Positions 8,168 to 16,944 of a stretch of DNA of 64,000 nucleotides are shown here, piece after piece. The position numbers were made by a program, and so were the translations under genes. This DNA is from Magnetospirillum gryphiswaldense MSR-1 v2 (GTDB lineage: Bacteria > Pseudomonadota > Alphaproteobacteria > Rhodospirillales > Magnetospirillaceae): assembly GCF_000513295.1 (NCBI RefSeq), contig NC_023065.1, positions 1,116,001 to 1,180,000 of the forward strand. The letters are read 5' to 3'. Every line of letters starts with the position of its first letter. Position 1 is the first letter of the stretch. Below the pieces are notes generated by a model, which was given only the letters and a program-made list of their open reading frames with translations, was not told the origin of the DNA and made no database searches.

Positions 8168-10087
8168 GTGTCGGATTTTGCCCAACGCCTGACCAGGGCT
8201 TTGACCATTCGCTATGTCGCCGTGCTGGTGATCATCGGCGCGCTGGCTGTCGGCTCGTTCCTGGGGCTGGTACGGGTTCTGATGGACGCGGAAAGCGGCA
8301 CGGCCATCGTCAACGCTTCGGCCCGGCAGCGGGCCTTGGTCGAGCGCGCTGCCGATCTGGCGGTGCAGGTGCAGGCCGGCGCTGTCCAGGCCGGCAAGAT
8401 CGAGCAGGATTTGCACGCCACCTTGGACCGCCTGGAAACCGTGCATTTGGGTTTACTGCAAGGCATGCCTGAATTGAAGCGCCCGCAACCGCCCGTGGGT
8501 CGGGTCAAGGCCTTGTATTATGGTCCCGATGGTGCTTTGGATGCGGATTTGCGGCTGTTCTTGCAACATGGCCGTGGCGTGCTGGTCTCGCGCCGTGGTG
8601 ATGCGGCCATGGCTGGCGACGTGGCGGCCATGGTCGAGGCGGTGAAGGGGCGGCTGGGCCAGCAATTGGACGCTCTGACCGGGCTTTACCAGCAAGAGAA
8701 TCTGGATCGGCTGCGACATATGTTCGGCTATCACGCTGCCGTCGTCGCTTTGGTTCTTTTCTTGCTGGTGCTGTCGGCTGCGGCGGTGTTCCGCCCCATG
8801 GTCACTCGTATTCGGGACGATCTGGGCGAGCGTCTGCGCATCGAAAAAAATCTGCGCGAATCGGAAGATCGCTTGTGGCGCATGTTGCAGGAAAGCCCCG
8901 TCGGCGTTTCCGCCTCGCGCCGCAAGGACGGCTTGGTGGTCTTCGCCAATGCCCGGTTTTGTGAAATCCTGCGCACCGACGCGAAGAATTTGTTGGGCCA
9001 GCGGGCTCGCAATCTGTACGTGGACAATCAGCAATTATCCGACATCGTCCACGAGTTGAAGGATAAGGGCGAGATCAATGATGCCGAGGTGGAGTTCCGC
9101 CGCTTCGACGGCGAGCCGTTTCACAGCCTGCTGACGGTCAAGGCGTCGCATTTCGAGGGCGAGCCGGTCAATCTGGCCTGGATTTACGACATTTCCGCCA
9201 TGAAGGCGGCGGAAGAAAAGCTGAAGCTGACCGCCAAAGTGGTGGAAAGTGCCAGCGAAGCGGTGGTCATCACCAACGCCTATAACGAAATCGAATATGT
9301 GAACCCGGCCTTTACCGCCATCACTGAATACACGGCGGAAGAGGTTTTGGGACAAAACCCGGCGCTGTGGCGCTCTGGGCGTCACGATGCCGAGTTTTAT
9401 CAAAGCATGTGGGCGGCCCTGAACGATGCAGGGCGCTGGCGCGGTGAAATCTGGAACCGCCGCAAGTCGGGCGAGTTCTATGCCGAGTGGCTGTCCATCG
9501 TCGCCATCAAGGATGATGCCGGTGTCGTCAGCCACTATATCGCCATTTTCTCGGACATCACCCATCGCAAGGAAGACGAGGAAAGGGTGTGGCGGCAGGC
9601 CAATTTCGACGCTCTGACCGGCTTGCCCAATCGCGCCTTGTTCGTCGACCGTCTCAGCCAGGCCATCCGTCAGTCCAAGCGCGACGGCAAGAAGTTCGCT
9701 CTGTTTTTCATCGATCTGGACGGTTTCAAGCAGGTCAATGACAGTCTGGGGCACGCTGCCGGCGATCTGTTGCTGCAACAGACCGCGCAGCGTCTGGTCG
9801 ATTGCGTCCGTTCGTCCGATACCGTTGCCCGCCTGGCAGGGGACGAATTCACCTGCATCGTTCAGGGCGTGCACGACAGTACAGACACCTCCATGGTGGC
9901 GCGCAAGATATTGGAACGTCTCGCCGCTCCCTTCGACCTGGACGGTAAGCCCGCCCATGTTCAGGGGTCGGTCGGTATCGCCCTTTATCCAGATGATGGC
10001 GCTGATGGGGCGGAATTGCTGAAAATGGCCGACGAGGCCATGTACCGGGTCAAGCGCCGGGGTAAGAACAGCTTCGAATTCGCGTAA
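8168..10087 (+). CDS. membrane PAS-PAS-GGDEF diguanylate cyclase
   Basis: A 639-residue sensor protein. A transmembrane helix at about 15-38 leads to a periplasmic region with ASARQRALVERAADLA, like the PilJ/NarX-type sensor fold, then a second helix at about 187-210. Two PAS domains follow (about 230-345 and 350-475), then a GGDEF domain to the end. The catalytic loop reads AGDEF (about residue 557, in RLAGDEFTCIV), a variant seen in active cyclases, and the preceding LDGFKQVNDSLGH supplies metal and substrate residues. Predicted role: c-di-GMP synthesis in response to an unknown signal. The GTG at 8168 follows GGGGAGG; upstream codons in the frame overlap valS. No EAL domain is present. Confidence 0.85.
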   Translation: MSDFAQRLTRALTIRYVAVLVIIGALAVGSFLGLVRVLMDAESGTAIVNASARQRALVERAADLAVQVQAGAVQAGKIEQDLHATLDRLETVHLGLLQGMPELKRPQPPVGRVKALYYGPDGALDADLRLFLQHGRGVLVSRRGDAAMAGDVAAMVEAVKGRLGQQLDALTGLYQQENLDRLRHMFGYHAAVVALVLFLLVLSAAAVFRPMVTRIRDDLGERLRIEKNLRESEDRLWRMLQESPVGVSASRRKDGLVVFANARFCEILRTDAKNLLGQRARNLYVDNQQLSDIVHELKDKGEINDAEVEFRRFDGEPFHSLLTVKASHFEGEPVNLAWIYDISAMKAAEEKLKLTAKVVESASEAVVITNAYNEIEYVNPAFTAITEYTAEEVLGQNPALWRSGRHDAEFYQSMWAALNDAGRWRGEIWNRRKSGEFYAEWLSIVAIKDDAGVVSHYIAIFSDITHRKEDEERVWRQANFDALTGLPNRALFVDRLSQAIRQSKRDGKKFALFFIDLDGFKQVNDSLGHAAGDLLLQQTAQRLVDCVRSSDTVARLAGDEFTCIVQGVHDSTDTSMVARKILERLAAPFDLDGKPAHVQGSVGIALYPDDGADGAELLKMADEAMYRVKRRGKNSFEFA

Positions 10088-10094
10088 TATCCGG

Positions 10095-10514
10095 CTAATT
10101 CAAACTGCGCAGGAACGGTTTGTAGGGACGGTCGTTGTTGCGGATGTGCTCCAGCAGCCAGGATTTCAGAAAATCCGAGGTCTCGGCGATGATGGTGGGC
10201 AAATCCCTTTCTCCATCGTCCGTACGCAATCCATCGCTCAGCGATTCGGCCTCACGGATCAGCCGTTCATGTTCCGCCTTGTGGATCACCAGGGCCGGAT
10301 AGCCGTGGCGATCAAGCATACGTTCTTCCGCCAGGAAATGGGCGCGGGTCCGCAGGATCAGGCGGTCAAGACTGTCGGCCAGCAGGGTTGGGGATGATTG
10401 GCTCTCGACCAGGGTGAGGAAATGGTTGCACATTTCCATCAGGTCGCGGTGATCGGCATCCATGGCGGGAACGCCTAACTCGTATTCACTGTTCCATTGC
10501 AGGAATACAGCCAT
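10095..10514 (-). CDS. bacteriohemerythrin
   Basis: A 139-residue single-domain hemerythrin with the whole di-iron ligand set: H22 (DADHRD), H59 and E63 (AHFLAEE), H78 and H82 (HKAEH), H123 and D128 (HIRNND). The family binds O2 reversibly at a non-haem di-iron centre in the cytoplasm, for storage, delivery or sensing; such proteins are abundant in microaerophilic Magnetospirillum-type bacteria. The ATG at 10514 is chosen because it starts the domain directly (MAVFLQWNSEYELG) after a G-rich stretch; an in-frame ATG at 10547 would add 11 residues. The gene is convergent with the GGDEF gene, 7 bp apart. No partner domain is fused. Confidence 0.9.
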   Translation of the reverse strand: MAVFLQWNSEYELGVPAMDADHRDLMEMCNHFLTLVESQSSPTLLADSLDRLILRTRAHFLAEERMLDRHGYPALVIHKAEHERLIREAESLSDGLRTDDGERDLPTIIAETSDFLKSWLLEHIRNNDRPYKPFLRSLN

Positions 10515-10562
10515 GATTGCCCCCCAATCATCCAAAGATGTGGCCATTATGGGCCAAAATAC

Positions 10563-11204
10563 TTAAGACTTGATGGAATCCAGCAAAGTCTCCAGCGCCT
10601 GATGGAACATGGTCTCGGTCAGCCGTCCGGTATTGGTGTTGTAGCGAGAGCAATGATAGCTATCGACCATGACCAGCCCCTTGCCCAATTCGTGCATGGC
10701 GCCATGAGCAAAGGGGTAAGCGCTTTTCTTCAGCCCCAAGGTGGTCAGCGCCACTTCGTGGGCGTTGCGACCGATGGCGAACAGCGCGCGAAGATGGGGC
10801 ATGGCCGCCAGTTCCTGGCTCAGGAATGGCAGGCAGGCCTTGAACTCTGACGGCAATGGCTTGTTCTCGGGCGGCACGCAGCGTACCGCGTTGCAGATAC
10901 GGGCGCCGACCAGTTCAAACCCGTCGTCAGGATCGGCACGGTACTCGCCCCGGGCCAGACCGTATTTCAACAAGCTGGAATACAAAAGGTCGCCGGCATA
11001 ATCGCCGGTGAACGGGCGCCCGGTGCGGTTGGCGCCGCGTACCCCCGGAGCCAGACCAATGAACAGGATGCGGGCATCCAGGCTACCGAACGAGTCCACC
11101 GGGGCGTTATGCCAGTCGGGGAAGGCGGCCTGATTGGCCCGGCGATACTCGACCAAGCGCGGACAAAGGCGGCAATCGGCCGCCGGACCGGTAAAAAGGG
11201 TCAC
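10563..11204 (-). CDS. uracil-DNA glycosylase, UdgB-like (family 5)
   Basis: A 213-residue protein of the Fe-S uracil-DNA glycosylase superfamily. The N-terminal CRLCPRL supplies two cluster cysteines, with others near NAVRCVPPENKP. The active-site motif GLAPGVRGANRTGRPFTGD and the C-terminal HCSRYNTNTGRL point to family 5 (UdgB) rather than family 4, whose C-terminal motif is HPSP-like. These enzymes remove uracil, and some remove hypoxanthine, from DNA to start base-excision repair. The start overlaps the stop of the upstream NYN gene by 4 nt (ATGA, 11201-11204), so the two are translationally coupled. Family 5 against family 4 is judged from motifs only. Confidence 0.8.
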   Translation of the reverse strand: MTLFTGPAADCRLCPRLVEYRRANQAAFPDWHNAPVDSFGSLDARILFIGLAPGVRGANRTGRPFTGDYAGDLLYSSLLKYGLARGEYRADPDDGFELVGARICNAVRCVPPENKPLPSEFKACLPFLSQELAAMPHLRALFAIGRNAHEVALTTLGLKKSAYPFAHGAMHELGKGLVMVDSYHCSRYNTNTGRLTETMFHQALETLLDSIKS

Positions 11205-11767
11205 TGGTCGTCGCCGTAATGGCGGTCGTCGCGGTGATGGCCGCCGCGACCGATGATGCTTTCCAGGTCCAGCAATTCCAGGAAGCTGTCGGCTTGGCGG
11301 CGCAATTCGTCGGCGACCATGGGCGGCTGCGAGCGCACGGTGGAGACCACGGTGACGCGCACCCCCTTGCGCTGGATCGCCTCGACCAGCCGGCGGAAGT
11401 CGCCGTCGCCGGAAAACAGCACAACGTGATCCAGATGCGGGGCCATCTCCATGACGTCGATGGCCAGCTCGATATCCATGTTGCCTTTGATCTTACGGCG
11501 TCCGGCGGCGTCGGTGAATTCCTTGGTCGGCTTGGTCACCATGGTGTAGCCGTTGTAATCCAACCAATCCACCAGCGGGCGGATGGGGGAATATTCCTGA
11601 TCCTCGACCAGGGCAGTGTAATAGAAGGCACGGATCAGCCGGCCCTTGGTGGCGAAATGGTCGAGCAGGCGCTTGTAATCGATGTCGAAGCCCAAGGCCT
11701 TGGCGGCGGCATAAAGGTTGGAGCCGTCGATGAACAGGCCGACCCGTTCCGAATCATAGAAATGCAT
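11201..11767 (-). CDS. NYN domain protein (LabA/DUF88 family)
   Basis: A 188-residue protein with a PIN-like NYN domain: GLFIDGSNLYAAAKALG (first Asp of the acidic pocket), KGNMDIELAIDVMEMA, and VVLFSGDGDFRRLVEAIQRKG (further Asp residues). NYN domains are predicted metal-dependent ribonucleases. The C-terminal tail (GGHHRDDRHYGDDQ) is short, charged and histidine-rich. The start at 11767 (MHFYDSERVG) is chosen because relatives I recall begin at this motif; an in-frame ATG at 11782 adds five residues. It is the first gene of a two-gene operon with the glycosylase gene and diverges from rpoZ across a 179-bp gap. The function of LabA-like proteins in this group is unclear. Confidence 0.8.
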   Translation of the reverse strand: MHFYDSERVGLFIDGSNLYAAAKALGFDIDYKRLLDHFATKGRLIRAFYYTALVEDQEYSPIRPLVDWLDYNGYTMVTKPTKEFTDAAGRRKIKGNMDIELAIDVMEMAPHLDHVVLFSGDGDFRRLVEAIQRKGVRVTVVSTVRSQPPMVADELRRQADSFLELLDLESIIGRGGHHRDDRHYGDDQ

Positions 11768-11871
11768 GGTGTACCCGATCATGAAAATGATTTTTGCGAC
11801 AATGCGGACAAGGTAGGGGGTGCTTGGTTTCGCCGCAAGAACAAAGCGGAAAGGGGCGATTGGTTACGCTC

Positions 11872-11901
11872 TTGCTTTCAGGGTCAGCACCGCTATATAA
11901 A
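11872..11901 (+). promoter_or_regulatory. sigma70-type promoter for rpoZ-rsh
   Basis: TTGCTT (11872-11877), an 18-nt spacer and TATAAA (11896-11901). The predicted start near 11908 is about 40 nt upstream of the rpoZ ATG, with GAAGGA at 11935-11940 as ribosome site. Confidence 0.55.
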
Positions 11902-11946
11902 CTACACTCTTTTGCGCATGCACATTGATGAAATGAAGGACGGTCC

Positions 11947-12333
11947 ATGGCCCGCGTAACGGTTGAAGATTGCGTCACTAAGGTTCCCAACCGCTTTGAG
12001 CTGGTTTTGATTGCGGCGCAGCGCGCCCGCGACATCTCGACCGGTGGCCGCATCACGGTTGAACGCGACAACGACAAGAATCCGGTGGTCGCCCTGCGCG
12101 AAATCGCCGAGGACACGGTCGAACTGGACCATTTGCGCAACGCCCTGGTCACCGGCCTGCAAAAGCATGTCGAAGTGGACGAGCCCGAGGAAGACGAACT
12201 GGAAGCCTTCATGCCGGAAAACGACATGGGCTTCGAGAACATCGCTTCCGATGAAGACCTGGAAGATGGCGGCATGACCGTCACCGATGATCCCATGGAC
12301 TTCGCCGGCGATCTGCCCGACGGCGACGAGTAA
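11947..12333 (+). CDS. rpoZ: DNA-directed RNA polymerase omega subunit
   Basis: A 128-residue omega subunit beginning [29 protein letters not shown], with the conserved [14 protein letters not shown] core that wraps the beta-prime C-terminus and aids polymerase assembly. The C-terminal half (about residue 75 on) is a long acidic tail rich in Asp and Glu, as is usual in alphaproteobacteria. The gene precedes rsh by 92 nt, the widespread rpoZ-spoT pairing; omega also forms part of a ppGpp site on polymerase in proteobacteria, which fits the neighbour's role. Confidence 0.95.
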   Translation: MARVTVEDCVTKVPNRFELVLIAAQRARDISTGGRITVERDNDKNPVVALREIAEDTVELDHLRNALVTGLQKHVEVDEPEEDELEAFMPENDMGFENIASDEDLEDGGMTVTDDPMDFAGDLPDGDE

Positions 12334-12425
12334 GGACCAGGAGTGGTGCTCATGGCGAGCAACCCGCGCCATGAGCCGCCGCACCTTGCCATCAAGGGTT
12401 GCCGCCGGCTGGAGGTGTCAACCCG

Positions 12426-14579
12426 ATGATGCGTCAATTCGAACTGGTCGAGCGGGTCAAGTCATACGATCCCGCCGCTGACGAAGACGCCATCAATCGC
12501 GCCTATGTCTTCGCCATGAAGATGCATGGCTCGCAATTGCGAGCCTCGGGCGACCCTTATTTTTCCCATCCCATCGAAGTTGCCGGCATCCTGACCAAAT
12601 ACCGTCTGGATTCCGCCTCGATCATCACCGCGCTGCTGCACGACACCATCGAGGACACGCCGGCGACGCAAGACGACATCGACCGCATGTTCGGTGCCGA
12701 AATCGGGCGACTGGTCGATGGGGTGACCAAGCTTTCGCGCATCGAAATGCAGTCGGACCACGCCAAGCAGGCGGAAAACCTGCGCAAGCTGGTGCTGGCC
12801 ATGAGCGAGGATATCCGTGTCCTCTTGGTCAAGCTGGCCGACCGCGTGCACAACATGCGCACCTTGCATTTCATCAAGAACCCCGACAAGCGCCGCCGCA
12901 TCGCGCTTGAGACCATGGAAATCTATGCTCCCCTGGCCGAACGCATCGGTATGCAGGAAATGAAGATGGAGCTGGAGGACCTAGCCTTCACCGAATTGCA
13001 CGGTGACGCCCGCGGCTCCATCATCGCCCGGCTGAACTTCCTGCGCGAGCAAGGCGGCGACCTGATCGGCCGCATCCTGGAAGAGTTGCGTAAGACGCTG
13101 GAAGATGCCGGCGTCCAGGCCACCGTGTCGGGTCGGGAAAAGACGCCTTATTCCATCTGGCTGAAGATGCAGCGCAAGAATGTCGGCTTCGAGCAATTGT
13201 CCGACATCATGGCCTTCCGCGTCGCCGTCGGCAGTGTCGAGGATTGCTACCGGGCCTTGGGCGTCATCCATTCCAAGTATCCGATGGTGCCCAACCGCTT
13301 CAAGGATTACATCTCGACGCCCAAGCCCAACGGCTACCGGTCGCTGCATACTGGCGTGTTCGGGCCGGAGCGGCACCGTATCGAGGTGCAGATCCGCACC
13401 CACGAGATGCACGAAGTGTCGGAACTGGGCGTCGCCGCCCACTGGAAATACAAGCAAGGTGGCAGCCGTCAGACCGATGGCCGGCAATATCGCTGGCTCA
13501 GGGAATTGCTGGATATCCTGGAACACGCCTCGAACCCCGAGGAATTCCTGGAACACACCAAGCTTGAGATGTTCCAGGATCAGGTCTTCTGCTTCACCCC
13601 CAAGGGCGACCTGATTTCGTTGCCGTCGGGCGCCACGCCGGTGGATTTCGCCTATGCCGTCCACTCGCAGGTGGGCGACACCTGCGTTGGCGCCAAGATC
13701 AACGGCCGCATCATGCCGCTGCGGTCGCGCCTGCATAACGGCGATCAGGTGGAAATCATCACCTCGAAGGCGCAGACGCCCAACCCGACCTGGGAACGCT
13801 TCGTCGTTTCCGGCAAGGCGCGGGCCCGTATCCGCCGCTTCGTCCGCACCCAGCAGCGGGCTCAATACGTCGATTTGGGGCGCGCCATCCTGGTCCGCGC
13901 CTTCCGCCAGGAAGGCTATGATCTCACCGAGAAAGCGCTGGAAGGCGTCTTGAAGATATTCAAGGCTCCCAGCGTCGACGATCTGATCGCCGATGTGGGC
14001 GAGGGGATTCTGACCGGCAAGGACGTGGTGCTGCAGGTTTATCCCGAGCTGAAGACCAGCCCGGCCCAGCATGCCGACAACATCGTCCTGCTGGGACGTG
14101 TCAACAAGGCCCAGCCCAAGCGCGACAAGGCCAACGCCGTGCCGATCAAGGGGCTGATCCCCGGCATGGCCATGCATTTCGCCGGCTGTTGCCATCCGCT
14201 GCCCGGCGACCGCATCGTCGGCATCGTCAGTACCGGCAAGGGCGTCACCGTCCACACCATAGATTGCGAGAACCTCGAACAATATGCCGAAACACCGGAA
14301 CGCTGGCTGGATATCTCGTGGGAAGAAACCGACGGTGCCGCCCATATCGGTCGGGTCGATCTGGTGGTCGCCAACGAACCCGGGGCGTTGTCGACGGTGA
14401 CCACGGTGATCGCCAAGAACGTGGGCAACATCACCAATCTGAAGATCACCAACCGCACCACCGAATTTTTCGAGATGCTCATCGACATCGAAGTGCGCGA
14501 CGTCAAGCATCTGACCAACGTCATCGCCGCCCTGCGGGCAACGCCGTCCATCTCGTCGGTGGAACGGGCCCGCAACTGA
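12426..14579 (+). CDS. rsh: bifunctional (p)ppGpp synthetase/hydrolase (Rsh)
   Basis: A 717-residue RelA/SpoT homologue. The N-terminal HD hydrolase domain is intact: [10 protein letters not shown] near residue 45 and LLHDTIEDT near 74. The synthetase domain (about 230-370) contains [14 protein letters not shown] and [15 protein letters not shown] domain (about 385-445, [27 protein letters not shown]) and a C-terminal ACT domain (about 640-715) follow. It should make and degrade (p)ppGpp in the stringent response, and is probably the only long Rsh, as in most alphaproteobacteria. The start is ATG at 12426 with GGAGG at 12410-12414; a second ATG follows immediately. It is probably cotranscribed with rpoZ, with pdxJ 20 nt downstream. 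Confidence 0.95.
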   Translation: MMRQFELVERVKSYDPAADEDAINRAYVFAMKMHGSQLRASGDPYFSHPIEVAGILTKYRLDSASIITALLHDTIEDTPATQDDIDRMFGAEIGRLVDGVTKLSRIEMQSDHAKQAENLRKLVLAMSEDIRVLLVKLADRVHNMRTLHFIKNPDKRRRIALETMEIYAPLAERIGMQEMKMELEDLAFTELHGDARGSIIARLNFLREQGGDLIGRILEELRKTLEDAGVQATVSGREKTPYSIWLKMQRKNVGFEQLSDIMAFRVAVGSVEDCYRALGVIHSKYPMVPNRFKDYISTPKPNGYRSLHTGVFGPERHRIEVQIRTHEMHEVSELGVAAHWKYKQGGSRQTDGRQYRWLRELLDILEHASNPEEFLEHTKLEMFQDQVFCFTPKGDLISLPSGATPVDFAYAVHSQVGDTCVGAKINGRIMPLRSRLHNGDQVEIITSKAQTPNPTWERFVVSGKARARIRRFVRTQQRAQYVDLGRAILVRAFRQEGYDLTEKALEGVLKIFKAPSVDDLIADVGEGILTGKDVVLQVYPELKTSPAQHADNIVLLGRVNKAQPKRDKANAVPIKGLIPGMAMHFAGCCHPLPGDRIVGIVSTGKGVTVHTIDCENLEQYAETPERWLDISWEETDGAAHIGRVDLVVANEPGALSTVTTVIAKNVGNITNLKITNRTTEFFEMLIDIEVRDVKHLTNVIAALRATPSISSVERARN

Positions 14580-14599
14580 CCCGATCACAGGAAAAATCC

Positions 14600-15340
14600 A
14601 TGCCCGCCCTGCGTCTTGGCATCAACATCGACCACGTGGCCACCATCCGCAACGCCCGTGGCGGCCAGCATCCCGATCCGGTCCGTGCCGCCCACATGGC
14701 CGCCGCCGCCGGTGCCGACGGCATTACCGCCCACCTGCGCGAGGATCGCCGCCACATATCCGACCGCGATATCGAGCGGCTGGCCAACGAAATCAACTTG
14801 CCGCTCAATTTCGAGATGGCGGCGACCGAGGAAATGGTGACCATCGCGCTCCGGCATCGCCCCCATGCCGCCTGCATCGTTCCCGAACGGCGCGAGGAGC
14901 GCACCACCGAGGGGGGGCTTGATGTGGCCGGGGCCAAGGAGCGTCTGCGTCCCATGGTGACACGACTGACCCAGGCGGGTATCCGCGTCTCCATGTTTAT
15001 CGAGGCCGATCCCCGGCAATTGGATGCGTCGGCGGAAATCGGCGCCCCGGTGGTGGAACTGCACACCGGCGCCTATTGCGAACATGGTGGTGCCGACCGT
15101 GACAGGGAATTGGCCCGCATCGTTGCCGCCGCCGCTCATGCCCAGGCCATCGGCTTGGAATGCCATGCCGGTCACGGCTTGTCCTATGACACGGTCAAGC
15201 CCATCGCCGCCATCGGCTCCATCGCTGAGTTGAATATCGGCCATTTCCTGGTCGGCGAGGCTATTTTCATCGGCTTCGAGGCCTCGATCCGCCATATGCG
15301 CCATTTGATGGACGAGGCGCGGCGGAGTGGCATGGCCTGA
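14600..15340 (+). CDS. pdxJ: pyridoxine 5'-phosphate synthase
   Basis: A 246-residue TIM-barrel enzyme that condenses 1-deoxy-D-xylulose 5-phosphate with 3-amino-2-oxopropyl phosphate to give pyridoxine 5'-phosphate, the last ring-forming step of DXP-dependent vitamin B6 synthesis. Family motifs visible are [17 protein letters not shown] (residues 6-22), [20 protein letters not shown] and [11 protein letters not shown]. The start is ATG at 14600 after AGGAA; the frame runs upstream within rsh but without homology. It lies 20 nt after rsh and is followed by a hairpin terminator before lepB. In other alphaproteobacteria pdxJ is often followed by acpS; here acpS is absent between pdxJ and lepB. 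Confidence 0.95.
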   Translation: MPALRLGINIDHVATIRNARGGQHPDPVRAAHMAAAAGADGITAHLREDRRHISDRDIERLANEINLPLNFEMAATEEMVTIALRHRPHAACIVPERREERTTEGGLDVAGAKERLRPMVTRLTQAGIRVSMFIEADPRQLDASAEIGAPVVELHTGAYCEHGGADRDRELARIVAAAAHAQAIGLECHAGHGLSYDTVKPIAAIGSIAELNIGHFLVGEAIFIGFEASIRHMRHLMDEARRSGMA

Positions 15341-15394
15341 GCACCGGGATCGAACTTGACAGCCGGCCCCTGGGCTGGTTTTCTCGCGCCATAT

Positions 15395-15417
15395 AGCGGC
15401 AGCGCCGCTTTTTTTGT
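15395..15417 (+). terminator. Rho-independent terminator after pdxJ
   Basis: A 6-bp stem AGCGGC (15395-15400) / GCCGCT (15404-15409) with a 3-nt loop, followed by a run of seven T and GTTTT. The stem is short but the T-run is strong. Some leakage into lepB is likely, since no convincing separate lepB promoter is visible. Confidence 0.65.
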
Positions 15418-15453
15418 TTTGTAAAAAACTCAACATATTAGGCGATAATTTTC

Positions 15454-16251
15454 ATGTCGAAAGCGAAAAGCGGCGGAACCTGGGAAACCATCAAGACGGT
15501 CGTGGTCGCCATGTTGATCGCGGGCTTTGTCCGCACAATCGCTTTCGAGCCTTTCAATATTCCGTCCGGGTCGATGATCCCGACCTTACTGATCGGCGAT
15601 TATCTGTTTGTTTCCAAGTACGCCTATGGTTTCTCGCGCCATTCCATGCCGTTCAGCATGGGGCCAGAGGGCGGACGGGTGTTGGAACGCATCCCCGACC
15701 GTGGCGACGTGGTGGTGTTCAAGGTTTTCGTCTCCAAGCGTGACGGCTTGGGCCGTCCGGTGTTGGATGCCCAGGGCCGCCCGATCAAGGACATGGTCGA
15801 TTACATCAAGCGGGTCATCGGCCTGCCCGGCGACCGCATCCAGGTGGTGGGCGGCATTCTGCACATCAACGGTCAGGCGGTGAAGCGTGACCGTATCGAG
15901 GATTTTGTCGAGCTGACCCGCGAGGGCAATATCATGCGGGCGCCGCAATACGTGGAAACCCTGCCCGAGGGCCGCACCCATCGCATCATCGAATTCCAGG
16001 GTGATAACGGCTTGGCCGACAATACGCCGGAATACATCGTGCCCGCCGGCCATTACTTCATGATGGGCGACAACCGCGACAATTCCGCCGATTCCCGTTT
16101 CCTCGACGAAGTGGGTTATGTGCCGGCCAACCGTCTGGTCGGTCGGGCCGAGGTGATCTTCTTCTCCGGTGACGGCTCCGCCGCCCTGTGGGAAGTGTGG
16201 AAGTGGCCGTGGGCCGTCCGTTTCTCACGGCTGCTCGACGGCATCGAATAG
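15454..16251 (+). CDS. lepB: signal peptidase I
   Basis: A 265-residue inner-membrane serine protease with one N-terminal membrane helix (about residues 12-30) and a periplasmic catalytic domain. The nucleophile is S40 in NIPSGSMIPTL and the general base is K119 in YIKRVIGLPGDR; the box MMGDNRDNSADSRF is also present. It removes signal peptides from exported proteins such as the TolC and RlpA encoded here. It leads a tight cluster in which rnc follows by 3 nt, as in many bacteria. Confidence 0.95.
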   Translation: MSKAKSGGTWETIKTVVVAMLIAGFVRTIAFEPFNIPSGSMIPTLLIGDYLFVSKYAYGFSRHSMPFSMGPEGGRVLERIPDRGDVVVFKVFVSKRDGLGRPVLDAQGRPIKDMVDYIKRVIGLPGDRIQVVGGILHINGQAVKRDRIEDFVELTREGNIMRAPQYVETLPEGRTHRIIEFQGDNGLADNTPEYIVPAGHYFMMGDNRDNSADSRFLDEVGYVPANRLVGRAEVIFFSGDGSAALWEVWKWPWAVRFSRLLDGIE

Positions 16252-16254
16252 ACC

Positions 16255-16944
16255 ATGGATGCCGGACCGATCCACGATCTGTGCCAGCGGCTTGGACATG
16301 AATTCGCCCAATCGCAATTGCTGACCCAGGCCTTGACCCACCCGTCGGTGGCACAAGGCCGCGCCCCTCGGCGCAACACCCCGTACGAACGCCTGGAATT
16401 CCTGGGCGATCGCGTGTTGGGACTGGTGGTTGCCGACATGCTGTTTCATCGTTTCCCGACCGAGGCGGAAGGGGCCTTGGCCCGGCGTCATGCCGCCCTG
16501 GTGCGGCGTGAAAGCTTGGCCGTGGTCGCCGGCCAGATCGGATTACCGCCCTGCCTGACCTTGTCCAAGGGCGAGGAAGATGCCGGTGGACGCGGTAATC
16601 CCGCCTTGCTGGCCGACGCCTGCGAAGCGGTGATCGGTGCCCTTTATGCCGATGCCGGATTCGAGGTGGCGGCCCGTTTTGTCCGCTCCGCCTGGACGGC
16701 GTTGATGGATGCGGCGGCCCAGCCGCCCAAGGATGCCAAGACCGCGCTGCAGGAATGGGCGCAAGGCTTGGGCAAACCGTTGCCTGTCTATGCCGTGGTT
16801 GGACAGGATGGACCACCCCATGATCCCACTTTTGTGGTATCGGTGACCGTTGAGGGCGTCGATCCGGTCCATGGGACCGGGGCGTCCAAGCGGGTGGCGG
16901 AACAGGCCGCCGCCGCCTTGCTGTTGGAGAAGGTAAAAGCATGA
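16255..16944 (+). CDS. rnc: ribonuclease III
   Basis: A 229-residue double-strand-specific endoribonuclease. The signature ERLEFLGDRVLGLVVADML (about residues 45-63) carries the first metal ligands, and DACEAVIGALYAD (about 121-133) the second set; a double-stranded RNA-binding domain (about 155-225) ends with GASKRVAEQAAAALLLEKV. It processes rRNA precursors and structured mRNAs. It is three nt downstream of lepB, and its stop overlaps the era start by 4 nt (ATGA), the classic lepB-rnc-era order. Confidence 0.95.
   Translation: MDAGPIHDLCQRLGHEFAQSQLLTQALTHPSVAQGRAPRRNTPYERLEFLGDRVLGLVVADMLFHRFPTEAEGALARRHAALVRRESLAVVAGQIGLPPCLTLSKGEEDAGGRGNPALLADACEAVIGALYADAGFEVAARFVRSAWTALMDAAAQPPKDAKTALQEWAQGLGKPLPVYAVVGQDGPPHDPTFVVSVTVEGVDPVHGTGASKRVAEQAAAALLLEKVKA

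Noticed and set aside
12981-14588. 535-codon open frame antisense to rsh
   Set aside because: Lies opposite a complete Rsh gene; composition typical of antisense shadows.
15356-15361. TTGACA hexamer between pdxJ and lepB as a lepB promoter
   Set aside because: No -10 element lies at 16-18 nt spacing, and the pdxJ terminator lies downstream of it.
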